From Canibacter zhoujuaniae (GTDB lineage: Bacteria > Actinomycetota > Actinomycetes > Actinomycetales > Microbacteriaceae): a DNA stretch of 64,000 bases. The position numbers and the translations under genes were made by a program. Shown in pieces: positions 37,677 through 47,571 of the stretch (its first letter is position 1; each line of letters starts with the position of its first letter). The notes below the pieces were generated by a model, which made no database searches, had not been told where the DNA came from, and was given only the letters and a program-made list of their open reading frames with translations. The stretch spans positions 372,001 through 436,000 of the forward strand of contig NZ_JAAIJZ010000001.1 in NCBI RefSeq assembly GCF_011752005.1. The letters run 5' to 3'.

Positions 37677-39095
37677 CTATTCTAACCCATGTTGCCGGGC
37701 TTGTTCTGCAAGCACAGCAGCGGTTTCACCGTGTGCCACAACCACACCGTTTTGCAGCACAATCGCGGTGGCGGCAACGCTGTGCACAATCTCCAACTCG
37801 TGCGACACCAAAATGATGCCAAGCTGCAGCCGCTGTATTAGATCCTGCAGCAGATTAGCAATTTCCATGCGCGCAGATTTATCCAACGCCGCAACCGGCT
37901 CATCACACAGCAGCACATTCGCGCCGGTCGCTAACGCACGGGCGATTGCAACGCGCTGTGCCTGCCCACCAGAAAGGGTGCGGATCCTGCGGCGCGCCAG
38001 ACTGCCTGGCAATCCAACCGCCCGCAGCAGCTCGTCGACAGTCTGCGCTGTTTTGCCACGCCGTTTTGCAACAGCACCCGCTTCTTTCAAAACCGTTTCG
38101 ACTCGCATTTCTGGCAGCAAACTGCTGCGCGGATCCTGCGGCACCCATGCAAAGTGCACACCGGCGGCTTTTGTGACAGCCCCTGTGTAAGGCACTGCGC
38201 CCAACACAGCCTGCAGCAGTGAGGTCTTACCTGAGCCGCTCTCCCCCAAAACAGCAACCGCCTCCCCCGCTCGCAAAGAGAAACTCACCCCGCTCAGGGC
38301 GGCTCTCTCAGCGTCGGGGTAACGCACACTTAAATCACACAGCTCAAGCAGCGTTGCAGTTTTGTGCGCTGGCTGCGGCGCGCTCACCCCACCAGCAGTC
38401 TGCACGGTCAAATTCCCTGGGGCAACACTGCCGCCTTTCACAAGATATGCCCGATCCGCAAACTGCGCTGCAGCGGTCATATCGTGCGTAATTAAAATCA
38501 GTGCTGCGCCCGCATCAACATACCCGCGCAGGGTGGCTAGAACGGCTGTTGCTGTCTGCTGATCCAGTGCACTGGTTGGCTCGTCTGCAATTATCAGTGG
38601 CGGCGTGTGCACCGTAGCTGCAGCAATCAGTGCCCGCTGCCGCATACCCCCCGAAAGCTCATGCGGGTAGCGCCGTATAACCGCGGGAGCATCAGCCAGC
38701 TGCGCCCCCGTCAACGCCTTAGTTACCGCCTCACCAGTGTGTCGCACACCGCGCAGGCGAAGTGATTCAGAGACCGCTAAACCCACCCGCTGCAGCGGAT
38801 CAAGCGCACTCAAAGCATCCTGATTAACAAAGCCGATGCGGGTGTTGAGAAACTGGCTGCGCCCGCGTGCGCTGAGAGACAGCACATCGTGATCGCACAC
38901 TCGCAGCTTATCTGCCGTGGTTTTAATCCCAGCGGGCGCAAGAGCTGTCAGCGCCCGCACAAAGAGGCTTTTGCCCGCGCCAGACTCCCCGACGAGAGCG
39001 ACACACTCACCAGCGCGCACCTGAAAATCAGCAGCTGCCACAATCAGCCCCTGCGGGCCAGAAACTTTAAGATTCTTAACACTAACCACCGTCAT
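37677..39095 (-). CDS. Peptide/nickel-type ABC transporter, fused double ATPase
   Basis: The 472-aa protein contains two complete ABC ATPase modules in one chain: first VGESGAGKSLFVRAL, signature LSGGMRQRALIAAA and Walker B LIIADEPTSALD; then LGESGSGKTSLLQAV, LSGGQAQRVAIARAL and LLCDEPVAALD. It is therefore a fusion of the OppD- and OppF-like subunits that power import of peptides, nickel or similar solutes. The start overlaps the upstream permease gene by 14 nt. It is the last gene of a four-gene importer operon (binding protein, two permeases, ATPase). Confidence 0.93.
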   Translation of the reverse strand: MTVVSVKNLKVSGPQGLIVAAADFQVRAGECVALVGESGAGKSLFVRALTALAPAGIKTTADKLRVCDHDVLSLSARGRSQFLNTRIGFVNQDALSALDPLQRVGLAVSESLRLRGVRHTGEAVTKALTGAQLADAPAVIRRYPHELSGGMRQRALIAAATVHTPPLIIADEPTSALDQQTATAVLATLRGYVDAGAALILITHDMTAAAQFADRAYLVKGGSVAPGNLTVQTAGGVSAPQPAHKTATLLELCDLSVRYPDAERAALSGVSFSLRAGEAVAVLGESGSGKTSLLQAVLGAVPYTGAVTKAAGVHFAWVPQDPRSSLLPEMRVETVLKEAGAVAKRRGKTAQTVDELLRAVGLPGSLARRRIRTLSGGQAQRVAIARALATGANVLLCDEPVAALDKSARMEIANLLQDLIQRLQLGIILVSHELEIVHSVAATAIVLQNGVVVAHGETAAVLAEQARQHGLE

Positions 39096-39891
39096 TAGAA
39101 AGCACCTCGCGTCTCTGCAATCTTCTGCCGGTAAACGTAAACAGCATAATCGTCAAAAGCAGTGCCAGCCCCGGCCACAGCACCGGCCACCAGCTGCGTG
39201 CAACATAGCTGCGCCCCTGACTGAGCATGACACCCCAGTCGGGTGTTGGAGGCTGCACACCCAACCCCAGGAAGGTGAGCCCCGACACAATCAAGATGGC
39301 GGTGCCGATGCCAATTGTAAAGAGTGAAAATAGCGGTTGCAGAGCAGGCATAAGCACGTAACGCCAATTGCGCCGCAGCACCCCAACACCGTTAAACTGC
39401 GCGGCGGTGTAGGCTTCGCTTGCGCGCTTTGCCTCAGCGCTATAGAGCATGATACGGGCATAACCGGGAGCCATAGCCAGCGCTACCGCCGCTATCACCG
39501 CGACCGGGCTGCTCCCGAAAAAAGCCAGCAACAAAAGCGCGAGCAAAAATTCTGGCAGCGCCATCAGCGCATCAATAACCCGCATACCCGCTTCACGCAC
39601 CACTCTCGGCACCACAGCCAGACCGGCGCCCAGCGCAACACCCAGCACAAACGCCACAGCAACAGCGCCCAAGCCGGTGAGCACGGTCGAGCTCGCCCCA
39701 TACACCACACGCGCCCAAATATCGCTGCCGGTCTGATCGGTGCCCAAAGGGTGCGCCGCTGAGGGAGGGGCGAGCGCAAGGTGCGGATCGGTCGCGAGCG
39801 GATCATACGGGGTAAATATGCCCGGCGCGACAACACACAGCAGCAGCAAAATAAAGCCTAAAGCTGTTAAGACCTGCCTGACCCTACCCAT
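39082..39891 (-). CDS. ABC transporter permease, DppC/NikC type
   Basis: The permease (269 aa from this ATG) has about six membrane segments and the family motif PLATDPHLALAPPSAAHPLGTDQTGSD near residue 30 after the first helix. The inner membrane loop EAYTAAQFNGVGVLRR contacts the ATPase. I place the start at the ATG at 39891, which overlaps the upstream permease stop by 8 nt; three codons further upstream are also open. Part of the peptide/nickel-type importer operon. Confidence 0.9.
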   Translation of the reverse strand: MGRVRQVLTALGFILLLLCVVAPGIFTPYDPLATDPHLALAPPSAAHPLGTDQTGSDIWARVVYGASSTVLTGLGAVAVAFVLGVALGAGLAVVPRVVREAGMRVIDALMALPEFLLALLLLAFFGSSPVAVIAAVALAMAPGYARIMLYSAEAKRASEAYTAAQFNGVGVLRRNWRYVLMPALQPLFSLFTIGIGTAILIVSGLTFLGLGVQPPTPDWGVMLSQGRSYVARSWWPVLWPGLALLLTIMLFTFTGRRLQRREVLSNDGG

Positions 39892-40861
39892 GCACAGCAC
39901 CCCGCAGCCGCGGATCCAGCAGACGCACCGTCACCTGAGTAAGCACAGTAAGTGCCGAAAAGAGGGTCGCGGCTAAGGCAACCACCCCGAGCACAACAGG
40001 CATATCGCGCATCACAATCGCATCGAGTGTGAGACTGCCCAAACCCGGCCTGGCAAAAACAGCTTCAACCAGCACCGCACCACCCAGCACCCCACCGATC
40101 AGGTTCACCAGCAGCCCGAGCACAGCGGGGGCGCTGTGTTTTAAACCGTGTGTCAGCGTAAACCGCAGGCGAGACATGCCGCGCGCTCGCGATGAGAGCG
40201 CAAACGGTAGCAGTTCTATGCGATCCAGTTCGTGGTCGAGCACCTGCCCAAGATAGCCGGCAGCGGGAATCGCTAGGGTGAGAGCTGGCAGAATACTCGA
40301 TCCGGGAGAAGCGACACCGCCGGATGGTAACCATTTGAGCGAGAACGCAAACAGGCTGAGCAGCAAGAATCCAAGCCAGTAGCTTGGGGTTGATGCTGCC
40401 AGCGTGTGCGCAAAATCAAGCAGGCCGCTCACGCGTGAGGAAGCACCCCACGGTGTGAGCCCGCGTTTAAATATCTGCCCCAATAGCGTGAGCAGCACAG
40501 CGAAGAGCAAACCCAGTGCGGCAATTTCAAGCGTGTATTGAAACTGCTGCGCGAGCATCGCTGTCACAGCCTGGTTGCGCTGCAGAGAAAAACCGAGGTC
40601 GCCGGTTATGAGGTTGCCGAGGTAGTTTAAGTATTGAATTGGGAGCGGCCGATCCAACCCCATTTCAACAAAAATTTCGGCCTGGCGTTCGGCGCTGATG
40701 CGTGACAGCGGCCCAAAGCGGGCGCTCACCGCGTCACCGGGCAGTGCAGCGACCGCCCAAAATGCGATCGTGACCGCTAACCAAACGGTTACCAGGGCGC
40801 GTAAAAGTGGGCGAATTACCGCACGCGATATTAAGCCCACTTTTACTCTCATACCCTGCAA
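39884..40861 (-). CDS. ABC transporter permease, DppB/NikB type
   Basis: The 325-aa membrane protein has an N-terminal helix, then the typical periplasmic region with MGLDRPLPIQYLNYLGNLITGDLG, and five more helices. The DppB-family signs SARFGPLSRISAERQAEI and ARGMSRLRFTLTHGLK are clear. The open frame begins with a TTG at 40861; an ATG three codons later (40852) is the alternative start. It follows the binding-protein gene by 34 nt. Confidence 0.9.
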   Translation of the reverse strand: MQGMRVKVGLISRAVIRPLLRALVTVWLAVTIAFWAVAALPGDAVSARFGPLSRISAERQAEIFVEMGLDRPLPIQYLNYLGNLITGDLGFSLQRNQAVTAMLAQQFQYTLEIAALGLLFAVLLTLLGQIFKRGLTPWGASSRVSGLLDFAHTLAASTPSYWLGFLLLSLFAFSLKWLPSGGVASPGSSILPALTLAIPAAGYLGQVLDHELDRIELLPFALSSRARGMSRLRFTLTHGLKHSAPAVLGLLVNLIGGVLGGAVLVEAVFARPGLGSLTLDAIVMRDMPVVLGVVALAATLFSALTVLTQVTVRLLDPRLRGAVHG

Positions 40862-40895
40862 CTTTGTGTTATTTAACCCTCTAGGTGTTTGTTAC

Positions 40896-42521
40896 TTACG
40901 CTTTGCTGGTGTTAAAAAACACCGGGAAACCGTAGCCGTCCACAGCAAAGCCCGCAGTGTTTTTACCAACGACGTTAATAAATGCGGTGTTGAACACTGG
41001 GATAATGTAAGCCTCATCAGCTGCGGTGCGAATCACTTCGCTATAGATTTCTCCGCGCTTTTCAGCATCGAAATTTGCTGTTGCAGCGGTGAGCTTCGCA
41101 TCCAGTTCTGGGTCAGCAACAGACACGATATTTTGGAAGCCCGCGCTGTGCAGGTGGTTGCGCAGAATGTCTGGATCGGCAGAAGAATAACCCCAGTCGG
41201 TTAGCGCCATCTCTGGGGTGCCGTAAAACTTGTTGTACTGCTCCCCCTCAAGCACGTGAATGTTCACTTCAACGCCGAGCTTGCGCCACCCGTCTGCCAG
41301 GAAGGTTGAGATGGTTTCACGCTCAACCGGCTGCTCCGTCCAGCGATACCAATCGAGCGACAGTTTTTCGCCGTTCTTTTCGCGGATCTCTCCCGGATTG
41401 CTCTGCACCCAGCCTGCTTCATCGAGGAGCGCAGCTGCCTTTGTTTCATCAAAGTTTGTGTAATCTTTATCTGCTGCTGCGCCGATTGCTGGCGTTGACT
41501 GGCTCAAAACACCGGTGGCCGGCTGCAAATTGCCCTGGAAGGTTGAGGCAACGATTGCGTCAATATCTGCGCTGAGAGCCAGCGCCTGCCGCACCTTAAC
41601 ATCAGCGAGAATCGGGTTAGAGGTGTTCAGGAACACTGAATACGGCATTCCCGGGTTCTCATTCAGCACAACTTCTGAGGTAAGACCGTCAAGACCGTTT
41701 GGTTGCAGCTCAGAAGCAACATCTGCCTCACCGCTTTCAACACGCTGCACACGCACCTGCTGCTCAGGCACGATTTGCACCTCAAGGTTGCTTGCAGTTT
41801 TATCAGCCGCCTTCACTCCCTCTGGGTACCAGTTGTAGTCGGCGTTGCGTTCATAGCTGATGCTTGCGCCGGGGGTGATTTCTGTCATAACCCACGGCCC
41901 TGTGCCAACAGATACTCCAGGGCCGCCCACCGGCAGTTTTTCAGCGCTCGCGGCGAGCGCTTTCGGTGAATACATGCCCAGGTTTGCGGTTGAAGTGTTG
42001 ATTAGAAACGGTGCGAAAGGCTGTGTAAAACGCACCTCAACAGTGTCATCATCGATAACCACTGTTTCGCTATAGACGTCACCGCCCAAAAGATCGCTTG
42101 CCGCAGCAGACTCGGTTTCTTCGGCCATGATGTGATCGAAGTTAGCTTTCACCGCTGCTGCGTTAAACGCCTCACCGTCGTGGAAGGTAACGTCGTGTCG
42201 CAGATCAAAGCTGACGCTCTTCCCATCTTCAGAAACGGACCAGTCGGTTGCCAGCCACGGCTGCAACTCGCCTTTTTCGTCGAGGTAGGTGAGCGAGTCC
42301 AGCACCAGGCGCCCAACGATTGCGCTGACATCCAACTGGCTGCGGTGCGGATCCATGTGGTTGTTCTCGAGATTGCCACCGGCGATCGCCCACACGAGCT
42401 TCTCGTTGCCAGTTGCTCGATCTGCTGTGTCGCCGCCCGCTGTTGCGCAGCCCGACATCACAACCGCGCCGAGCGCTGCGATCGCCGCTATGCGAGATAG
42501 TTTTGCTGAGAAAGATGCCAT
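40896..42521 (-). CDS. ABC transporter substrate-binding lipoprotein (family 5)
   Basis: The 541-aa protein has a lipoprotein signal peptide with a lipobox ending in VVMSGC, so it is membrane-anchored outside the cell. The family-5 solute-binding fold is shown by SLTYLDEKGELQPWLATDW and DLRHDVTFHDGEAFNAAAV. Family 5 proteins bind oligopeptides, dipeptides, nickel or related ligands; which one applies here is not visible. AGAAAGG precedes the ATG. A TetR gene is divergent 61 bp away and probably controls the operon. Confidence 0.92.
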   Translation of the reverse strand: MASFSAKLSRIAAIAALGAVVMSGCATAGGDTADRATGNEKLVWAIAGGNLENNHMDPHRSQLDVSAIVGRLVLDSLTYLDEKGELQPWLATDWSVSEDGKSVSFDLRHDVTFHDGEAFNAAAVKANFDHIMAEETESAAASDLLGGDVYSETVVIDDDTVEVRFTQPFAPFLINTSTANLGMYSPKALAASAEKLPVGGPGVSVGTGPWVMTEITPGASISYERNADYNWYPEGVKAADKTASNLEVQIVPEQQVRVQRVESGEADVASELQPNGLDGLTSEVVLNENPGMPYSVFLNTSNPILADVKVRQALALSADIDAIVASTFQGNLQPATGVLSQSTPAIGAAADKDYTNFDETKAAALLDEAGWVQSNPGEIREKNGEKLSLDWYRWTEQPVERETISTFLADGWRKLGVEVNIHVLEGEQYNKFYGTPEMALTDWGYSSADPDILRNHLHSAGFQNIVSVADPELDAKLTAATANFDAEKRGEIYSEVIRTAADEAYIIPVFNTAFINVVGKNTAGFAVDGYGFPVFFNTSKA

Positions 42522-42582
42522 TTAAAGCCTTTCTTGAATTCTTGAACAGTGTTTATTTAATACCGAGTGTTAGTGTAGCAGT

Positions 42583-43185
42583 ATGGCGTCAGCTCAAGCA
42601 CATACGGGTCGCGGGCGACCCAAAGCCACCAATGCAGAGACACTGCAAGAGGCGGCCTATGACCTGTTTCTCACACAGGGTTACGACAGCACCACAATCG
42701 CACAAATCACGGCAACTGCCGGCGTCGGGCGCACCACATTCTTCAACTACTTCGCTGAAAAGAGCGATGTGTTTTGGCCGGAAATTGATAAAACTCTTGC
42801 CCGCCTGAAACTAGCGCTGCAAACACACGATAAAACCGGCATAGATCTGCTTATCGCCGCCGTCAGCGATACTTTAAAGCCGTGGGAGGCTGGCGCGATC
42901 CCCTGGATATTGAGCCACTTTGCCGCTATCGGCAGCCCGGTCGCCGCACTAGACAGCTCCGGCAGTCGTGTGTATGAAATCGCTGCGCTAATCCGCACAC
43001 ACTTAGTTAGCACTCCAGCAAACAAAAATTTCACTGCAGAGATAGCAGCTGCAACACTCACCGGAGCCCTTTTGGCGGCAATTTTTGAGTGGGTGCAAAA
43101 AGGGCCGGATCGCGGATCCATTCACCACCATCTGACACAGCGGCTGCAACCTCTTGCGCACCTATTTGACGAGAAAATCCGCTAA
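42583..43185 (+). CDS. TetR-family transcriptional regulator
   Basis: The 200-aa protein begins with a short basic stretch and a TetR helix-turn-helix: ETLQEAAYDLFLTQGYDSTTIAQITATAGVGRTTFFNYF. The C-terminal ligand-binding half has no recognisable relative. The gene is divergent from the ABC importer. The 61-bp space contains the direct repeat AGTGTT at 42548-42553 and 42566-42571, a candidate binding site. Control of the importer operon is inferred from position. Confidence 0.88.
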   Translation: MASAQAHTGRGRPKATNAETLQEAAYDLFLTQGYDSTTIAQITATAGVGRTTFFNYFAEKSDVFWPEIDKTLARLKLALQTHDKTGIDLLIAAVSDTLKPWEAGAIPWILSHFAAIGSPVAALDSSGSRVYEIAALIRTHLVSTPANKNFTAEIAAATLTGALLAAIFEWVQKGPDRGSIHHHLTQRLQPLAHLFDEKIR

Positions 43186-43261
43186 AATTCATAAGTATTT
43201 ATGTTTTCGGCAGGCCTTTTCTGCCAAGACTACGACCGAGAACTCGTGGAGTATCTAAAAT

Positions 43262-45865
43262 ATGCGTAATATCCCAGAAAAACCAGCGCTTGAAGGTCTT
43301 GAGACAAAGTGGGGCGAGGTCTGGGAGCAAAACGGCACCTACTCTTTTAAACGCGACGGCGCAGAGCGTGAGTGTGTCTACTCTATTGACACCCCGCCGC
43401 CAACCGCGTCTGGTGCTCTGCACATCGGTCACGTGTTTAGCTACACGCACACCGACCTTATTGCACGCTACCAGCGCATGCAAGGCAAGCGCATCTTCTA
43501 CCCCGTCGGCTGGGACGATAACGGCCTGCCCACCGAACGACGCGTGCAAAACTACTACGGTGTGCGGTGTGATCCATCGCTGCCGTACATCGAAAATTTT
43601 GAACCACCGCAGACCGGCGGTGACAACAAGAGCAGCAAAGCTGCCAATCAGCTGCCGATCTCACGGCGTAACTTCATCGAACTGTGTGAAGCGCTAACTG
43701 AGGAAGATGAAAAACACTTCGAGGAGCTGTGGCGCACACTCGGTCTCAGCGTTGACTGGTCACACCAGTACCGCACTATTTCACCGGCAACCATTCGTGT
43801 CGCGCAACAAGCCTTCTTAAACAACCTCGAGAAGGGCCAAGCGTATATTTCTCAAGCGCCAACACTCTGGGATGTTACCTTCCGCACCGCGGTAGCGCAG
43901 GCAGAGCTTGAGGATCGTGACATGCCGGGCGCCTACCACACGCTGGTTTTCACCAATGTGGCAGACGGTGCTGAAATTAAGATCGACACCACGCGCCCAG
44001 AGCTGCTTCCGGCCTGTGTTGCGCTCGTCGCACACCCGGAAGACGAACGCTACCAGCAGCTGTTTGGGCAGACTGTGCGCACCCCGCTTTTCGAGGTTGA
44101 GGTGCCGGTGGTGGCCCACCCTCTCGCGCAGCCTGACAAAGGCACCGGTATCGCAATGATCTGTACCTTTGGTGACACAACAGACGTTACCTGGTGGCGC
44201 GAGCTGCAGTTGCCCAATCGCAATATTCTCGGCTTTGACGGCCGTGTGGTTGCTGATGCTCCTGAGGTGATTACCAGTGAGGCCGGCTTGGCTGCGTTCG
44301 CGCAACTTGCCGGAAAAACAGTATTTAGCGCAAAAGAGACAATCGTTAAACTGCTGCAGGAGTGCGGCGGCATGGTTGGGGAAATTCGCAAAATCACCCA
44401 CCCCGTAAAATTCTTTGAAAAAGGCGATAAGCCGCTCGAGATTGTTTCCACCAGGCAGTGGTATATCAAAAACGGCGCAACCGACGAAGCGTTACGCGCA
44501 CGTTTGCTCGAACACGGTAAAGCGCTCACCTGGCATCCAGACTTTATGCGGGTGCGCTACGAAAACTGGGTTGAGGGTCTCAGCGGCGACTGGCTGATCA
44601 GCCGTCAGCGCTTCTTCGGGGTGCCGATCCCTGTGTGGTATGCGGTAGATGATAACGGTGAGACTGACTACGATCGCGTTCTCGTGCCGAGTGCTGAGCA
44701 GCTCCCTGTTGATCCATCAAGCGATGTGCCAAACGGATACTCTGCCAAGCAGCGCGATGTGCCCGGCGGTTTTACCGCTGAGGTTGATGTGATGGATACG
44801 TGGGCTACTTCCTCTCTCACACCGCAGATTGCGGGCGGTTGGCTGCACGACCCAGAGCTGTTTGACCTGGTTTACCCGTACGATATTCGCCCGCAGGGGC
44901 AAGATATCATTCGCACCTGGCTGTTTAGCACGCTGCTGCGGTCAGAGCTTGAGTGCGGCAAACTACCTTGGAAAAACGCGGGTATCTCAGGTTGGATCCT
45001 TGACCCAGACCGAAAAAAGATGTCGAAGTCAAAGGGCAATGTTGTAACCCCAATTGGCATGCTTGCCGATCACGGAGCAGACGCCGTGCGCTACTGGGCA
45101 GCCAGCTCTAAGCTTGGCACTGACGCTGCTTTTGATCCGCAGCGGCCAACACAAATTAAAATCGGTCGGCGTCTAGCGATGAAGGTGCTAAACGCGGCGA
45201 AGTTTGTGCTTAGTTTTGACTCATCTGGTGTGAGTGACGCGAAAGAAAGCGTTACCGAGCCGCTTGATCGGTCGCTGCTTAAAGCACTGTCGGAGGTTGT
45301 GACTGAGACCACCGCCGCCTATGACGCCTATGATCACGCACGCGCACTAGATGTGACAGAAACCTTCTTCTGGACGTTCTGTGACGACTATCTGGAGTTG
45401 GTCAAGTCACGCGCCTACGGCGAGGGGGCTGGCCAAACATCAGCCGTTGCAACACTCCGCACCGCCCTGAGTGTGCTTGTGCGGTTACTCGCCCCAACTC
45501 TGCCGTATGTCACCGAAGAGGTGTGGTCTTGGTTCAACGACGGCTCTGTGCATCAGGCCGCCTGGCCAACCACTGACGAGGTGCTTGCTGTTGCCGGCTC
45601 TGCTGCCGACGCCTCCCTACTGCAGGTTGCCGGTGAGGCGATTATCGGTGTGCGCGGCGCGAAGAGCGAGGCTAAGGTATCGCAGCGCACCGGTGTGCTG
45701 CGCGCTGTGGTCTCGGCTAACGCTGAAACCGCCCAAAAACTTGAGCAGGTTGCTGCAGATATTAAAGCGCTGGGTCGCATCACAGCACTTGAGATCGACA
45801 GCAGCGGATCAGCTATCGAGGTGCGCGAGGTTGAGCTTGATCTCAGCGCTGACGCTGCAGGGTAA
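43262..45865 (+). CDS. valS: Valyl-tRNA synthetase
   Basis: The 867-aa class I synthetase charges tRNA-Val. It has the HIGH box in PPTASGALHIGHVFSYTHTD, the KMSKS loop in DRKKMSKSKGNVV, and the editing and zinc-less catalytic regions expected (GLSGDWLISRQRFFGVPIPV and DVMDTWATSSLTP). The N-terminal WDDNGLPTERRVQN is typical of actinobacterial ValS. A coiled-coil tail of about 60 residues closes the protein. GGAG lies 12 nt before the ATG. A small hairpin (GGCAG...CTGCC, about 43208-43224) lies in the leader. Confidence 0.95.
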   Translation: MRNIPEKPALEGLETKWGEVWEQNGTYSFKRDGAERECVYSIDTPPPTASGALHIGHVFSYTHTDLIARYQRMQGKRIFYPVGWDDNGLPTERRVQNYYGVRCDPSLPYIENFEPPQTGGDNKSSKAANQLPISRRNFIELCEALTEEDEKHFEELWRTLGLSVDWSHQYRTISPATIRVAQQAFLNNLEKGQAYISQAPTLWDVTFRTAVAQAELEDRDMPGAYHTLVFTNVADGAEIKIDTTRPELLPACVALVAHPEDERYQQLFGQTVRTPLFEVEVPVVAHPLAQPDKGTGIAMICTFGDTTDVTWWRELQLPNRNILGFDGRVVADAPEVITSEAGLAAFAQLAGKTVFSAKETIVKLLQECGGMVGEIRKITHPVKFFEKGDKPLEIVSTRQWYIKNGATDEALRARLLEHGKALTWHPDFMRVRYENWVEGLSGDWLISRQRFFGVPIPVWYAVDDNGETDYDRVLVPSAEQLPVDPSSDVPNGYSAKQRDVPGGFTAEVDVMDTWATSSLTPQIAGGWLHDPELFDLVYPYDIRPQGQDIIRTWLFSTLLRSELECGKLPWKNAGISGWILDPDRKKMSKSKGNVVTPIGMLADHGADAVRYWAASSKLGTDAAFDPQRPTQIKIGRRLAMKVLNAAKFVLSFDSSGVSDAKESVTEPLDRSLLKALSEVVTETTAAYDAYDHARALDVTETFFWTFCDDYLELVKSRAYGEGAGQTSAVATLRTALSVLVRLLAPTLPYVTEEVWSWFNDGSVHQAAWPTTDEVLAVAGSAADASLLQVAGEAIIGVRGAKSEAKVSQRTGVLRAVVSANAETAQKLEQVAADIKALGRITALEIDSSGSAIEVREVELDLSADAAG

Positions 45866-45871
45866 GCAGTT

Positions 45872-46150
45872 ATGCAAATAGGCACCTCATGGCGGTTTGG
45901 CACCCCCATTCCAGATGCGGTGCCCCAGGCGTTTCACAGTGAAATTTTAGCGATCGAAAGCTCACTCACGGGCAAGGAAAACAACTACTGGAAGCTGACC
46001 TCGCTGGAAGGTCAGCCCCGGGTTGCGCTCGGCAACACTGTGACACTCCTGCTGTCAGATACCGGCGCAGTAGAGCGGCTTGATCCAGACGCGGCAAACA
46101 CCACAGCGCTGCAGCGCAATGCTGCAGACGAAGATGATGACTGGATCTAG
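45872..46150 (+). CDS. Small conserved protein of unknown function, downstream of valS
   Basis: The 92-aa acidic protein (MQIGTSWRFGTPIPDAVPQ... with an acidic C-terminus EDDDWI) is the kind of small protein often found just after valS in Microbacteriaceae. No motif or membrane segment is visible. It starts 6 nt after the valS stop, so the two are co-transcribed. The AAGCAGTT before the ATG is a weak ribosome site. Function unknown. Confidence 0.65.
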   Translation: MQIGTSWRFGTPIPDAVPQAFHSEILAIESSLTGKENNYWKLTSLEGQPRVALGNTVTLLLSDTGAVERLDPDAANTTALQRNAADEDDDWI

Positions 46151-46191
46151 AAATTTTCATCTAGACCTGCGCACTCAGGCGTGAACTTGTT

Positions 46192-47466
46192 TTAAGCTGT
46201 GCGTTTTGCGTTTTTCTTGTTGCGCAGCACGCGCGGCGCGTCAGTGCCGTTAACAGCATCGGCGGTAATCAGCACTTTCACGATGTCCGAATCTGACGGT
46301 GCATGGAACATTACCGGGCCGAGCACCTTTTCAAGAATTGAGCGCAAACCGCGGGCGCCTGTGCCGCGCGCCATTGCCTGCTTTGCCACCGCCTCGAGTG
46401 CATCCTTAGTGAATTCTAGGTCGATGCCGTCTATTCTAAACAGCTCTCTGTACTGTTTTACGAGCGCATTCTTTGGTTCAGTCAGAATCCGGATCAGAGC
46501 TGTTTCATCTAAAGCGTCAACGGTTGCAATGACCGGGAGACGCCCAATAAATTCAGGAATGATGCCGAACTTGTGCAGGTCTTCCGGTTCCACCAGCGAG
46601 TAGGCGTCGCTTGCTGAAACCCTGTCACCAATATCTGCGCCGAAACCGATCCCGCCGCGCCCGAGACGCTTTTGGATAATTTCTTCGAGGCCGGCAAAAG
46701 CACCGGCAACAATAAAGAGAATATTTGAGGTATCAATTTGTAAGTATTCAGAGTTTGGCTGCTTCCTGCCACCCTCTGGCGGGACGGATGCAACCGTCCC
46801 CTCGAGAATCTTCAAAAGCGCCTGCTGCACTCCCTCACCGGAGACATCACGGGTTATCGATGGGTTGTCGCCTTTGCGCGAAATTTTATCAATCTCATCA
46901 ATATAGATGATGCCCTTTTGTGCTTTTTCAACATTGAAGTCTGCGGCACGCAAAAGCGTCAGAAGGATGTTTTCGACGTCTTCGCCAACGTATCCGGCTT
47001 CTGTGAGCGCGGTGGCATCGGCAACAGCAAAAGGCACTCCGAGCTGTTTCGCAAGCGCCTGCGCCAGATAGGTTTTACCAACACCGGTGGGGCCAATCAA
47101 CATAACATTTGATTTAGCCAGTTCAATTTGCTCTTTATCTGAGTCAACCAGAGATGGTTTTTGCTGCGCCTGGATCCGCTTATAGTGGTTGTAAACAGCG
47201 ACAGACAGCGCCTGTTTTGCACGGCTCTGCCCGATCACATACTCATCGAGGAAAGCCGCAATTTCCTTCGGTTTTGGCAGCGTGAAATTAGTCTCATCCT
47301 GCGCGCTATCCTGCGCTTCACGCTCTGCGATAATCTCGCTGCACAACTGCACACACTCATCACAGATGTAGATGTGTGAGCCCGCGATGAGCTGCTTTAC
47401 TTGACTCTGCGGCTTACCGCAGAAAGAACACTTCAGGCCCTCGCTCGAGTCGCTCTTCAATGCCAT
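46192..47466 (-). CDS. clpX: ATP-dependent Clp protease, ATP-binding subunit ClpX
   Basis: ClpX unfolds substrates and feeds them into ClpP. The protein (424 aa from this start) has the N-terminal zinc domain with CSFCGK...CDECVQLC, the Walker A GPTGVGKTYLAQAL, Walker B IIYIDEIDKI, and the IGF-like loop region near KRLGRGGIGFGAD. I chose ATG 47466, 6 nt after GGAG, because MALKSDSSEGLKCSFCGK aligns with relatives; an ATG four codons upstream is in the same frame. It is the last gene of the Clp cluster. Confidence 0.96.
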   Translation of the reverse strand: MALKSDSSEGLKCSFCGKPQSQVKQLIAGSHIYICDECVQLCSEIIAEREAQDSAQDETNFTLPKPKEIAAFLDEYVIGQSRAKQALSVAVYNHYKRIQAQQKPSLVDSDKEQIELAKSNVMLIGPTGVGKTYLAQALAKQLGVPFAVADATALTEAGYVGEDVENILLTLLRAADFNVEKAQKGIIYIDEIDKISRKGDNPSITRDVSGEGVQQALLKILEGTVASVPPEGGRKQPNSEYLQIDTSNILFIVAGAFAGLEEIIQKRLGRGGIGFGADIGDRVSASDAYSLVEPEDLHKFGIIPEFIGRLPVIATVDALDETALIRILTEPKNALVKQYRELFRIDGIDLEFTKDALEAVAKQAMARGTGARGLRSILEKVLGPVMFHAPSDSDIVKVLITADAVNGTDAPRVLRNKKNAKRTA

Positions 47467-47523
47467 TTCAAGCTCCATTCATAAGCACTGCCTAGCCAGT
47501 TTAGGGGGTCCATTTAAATACGC

Positions 47524-47561
47524 CAGTAGCCGCGCCGATGGAAAACTCGGAGCGGCTACTG
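47524..47561. repeat. Strong hairpin between clpP2 and clpX
   Basis: CAGTAGCCGC (47524-47533) plus CCGA pairs with TCGG plus GCGGCTACTG (47552-47561), a 14-bp stem with one internal mismatch and an 8-nt loop. There is no clear T-run on either strand. It probably separates clpP2 from clpX mRNA levels or marks a processing site. Confidence 0.6.
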
Positions 47562-47571
47562 AATGCAGCGA

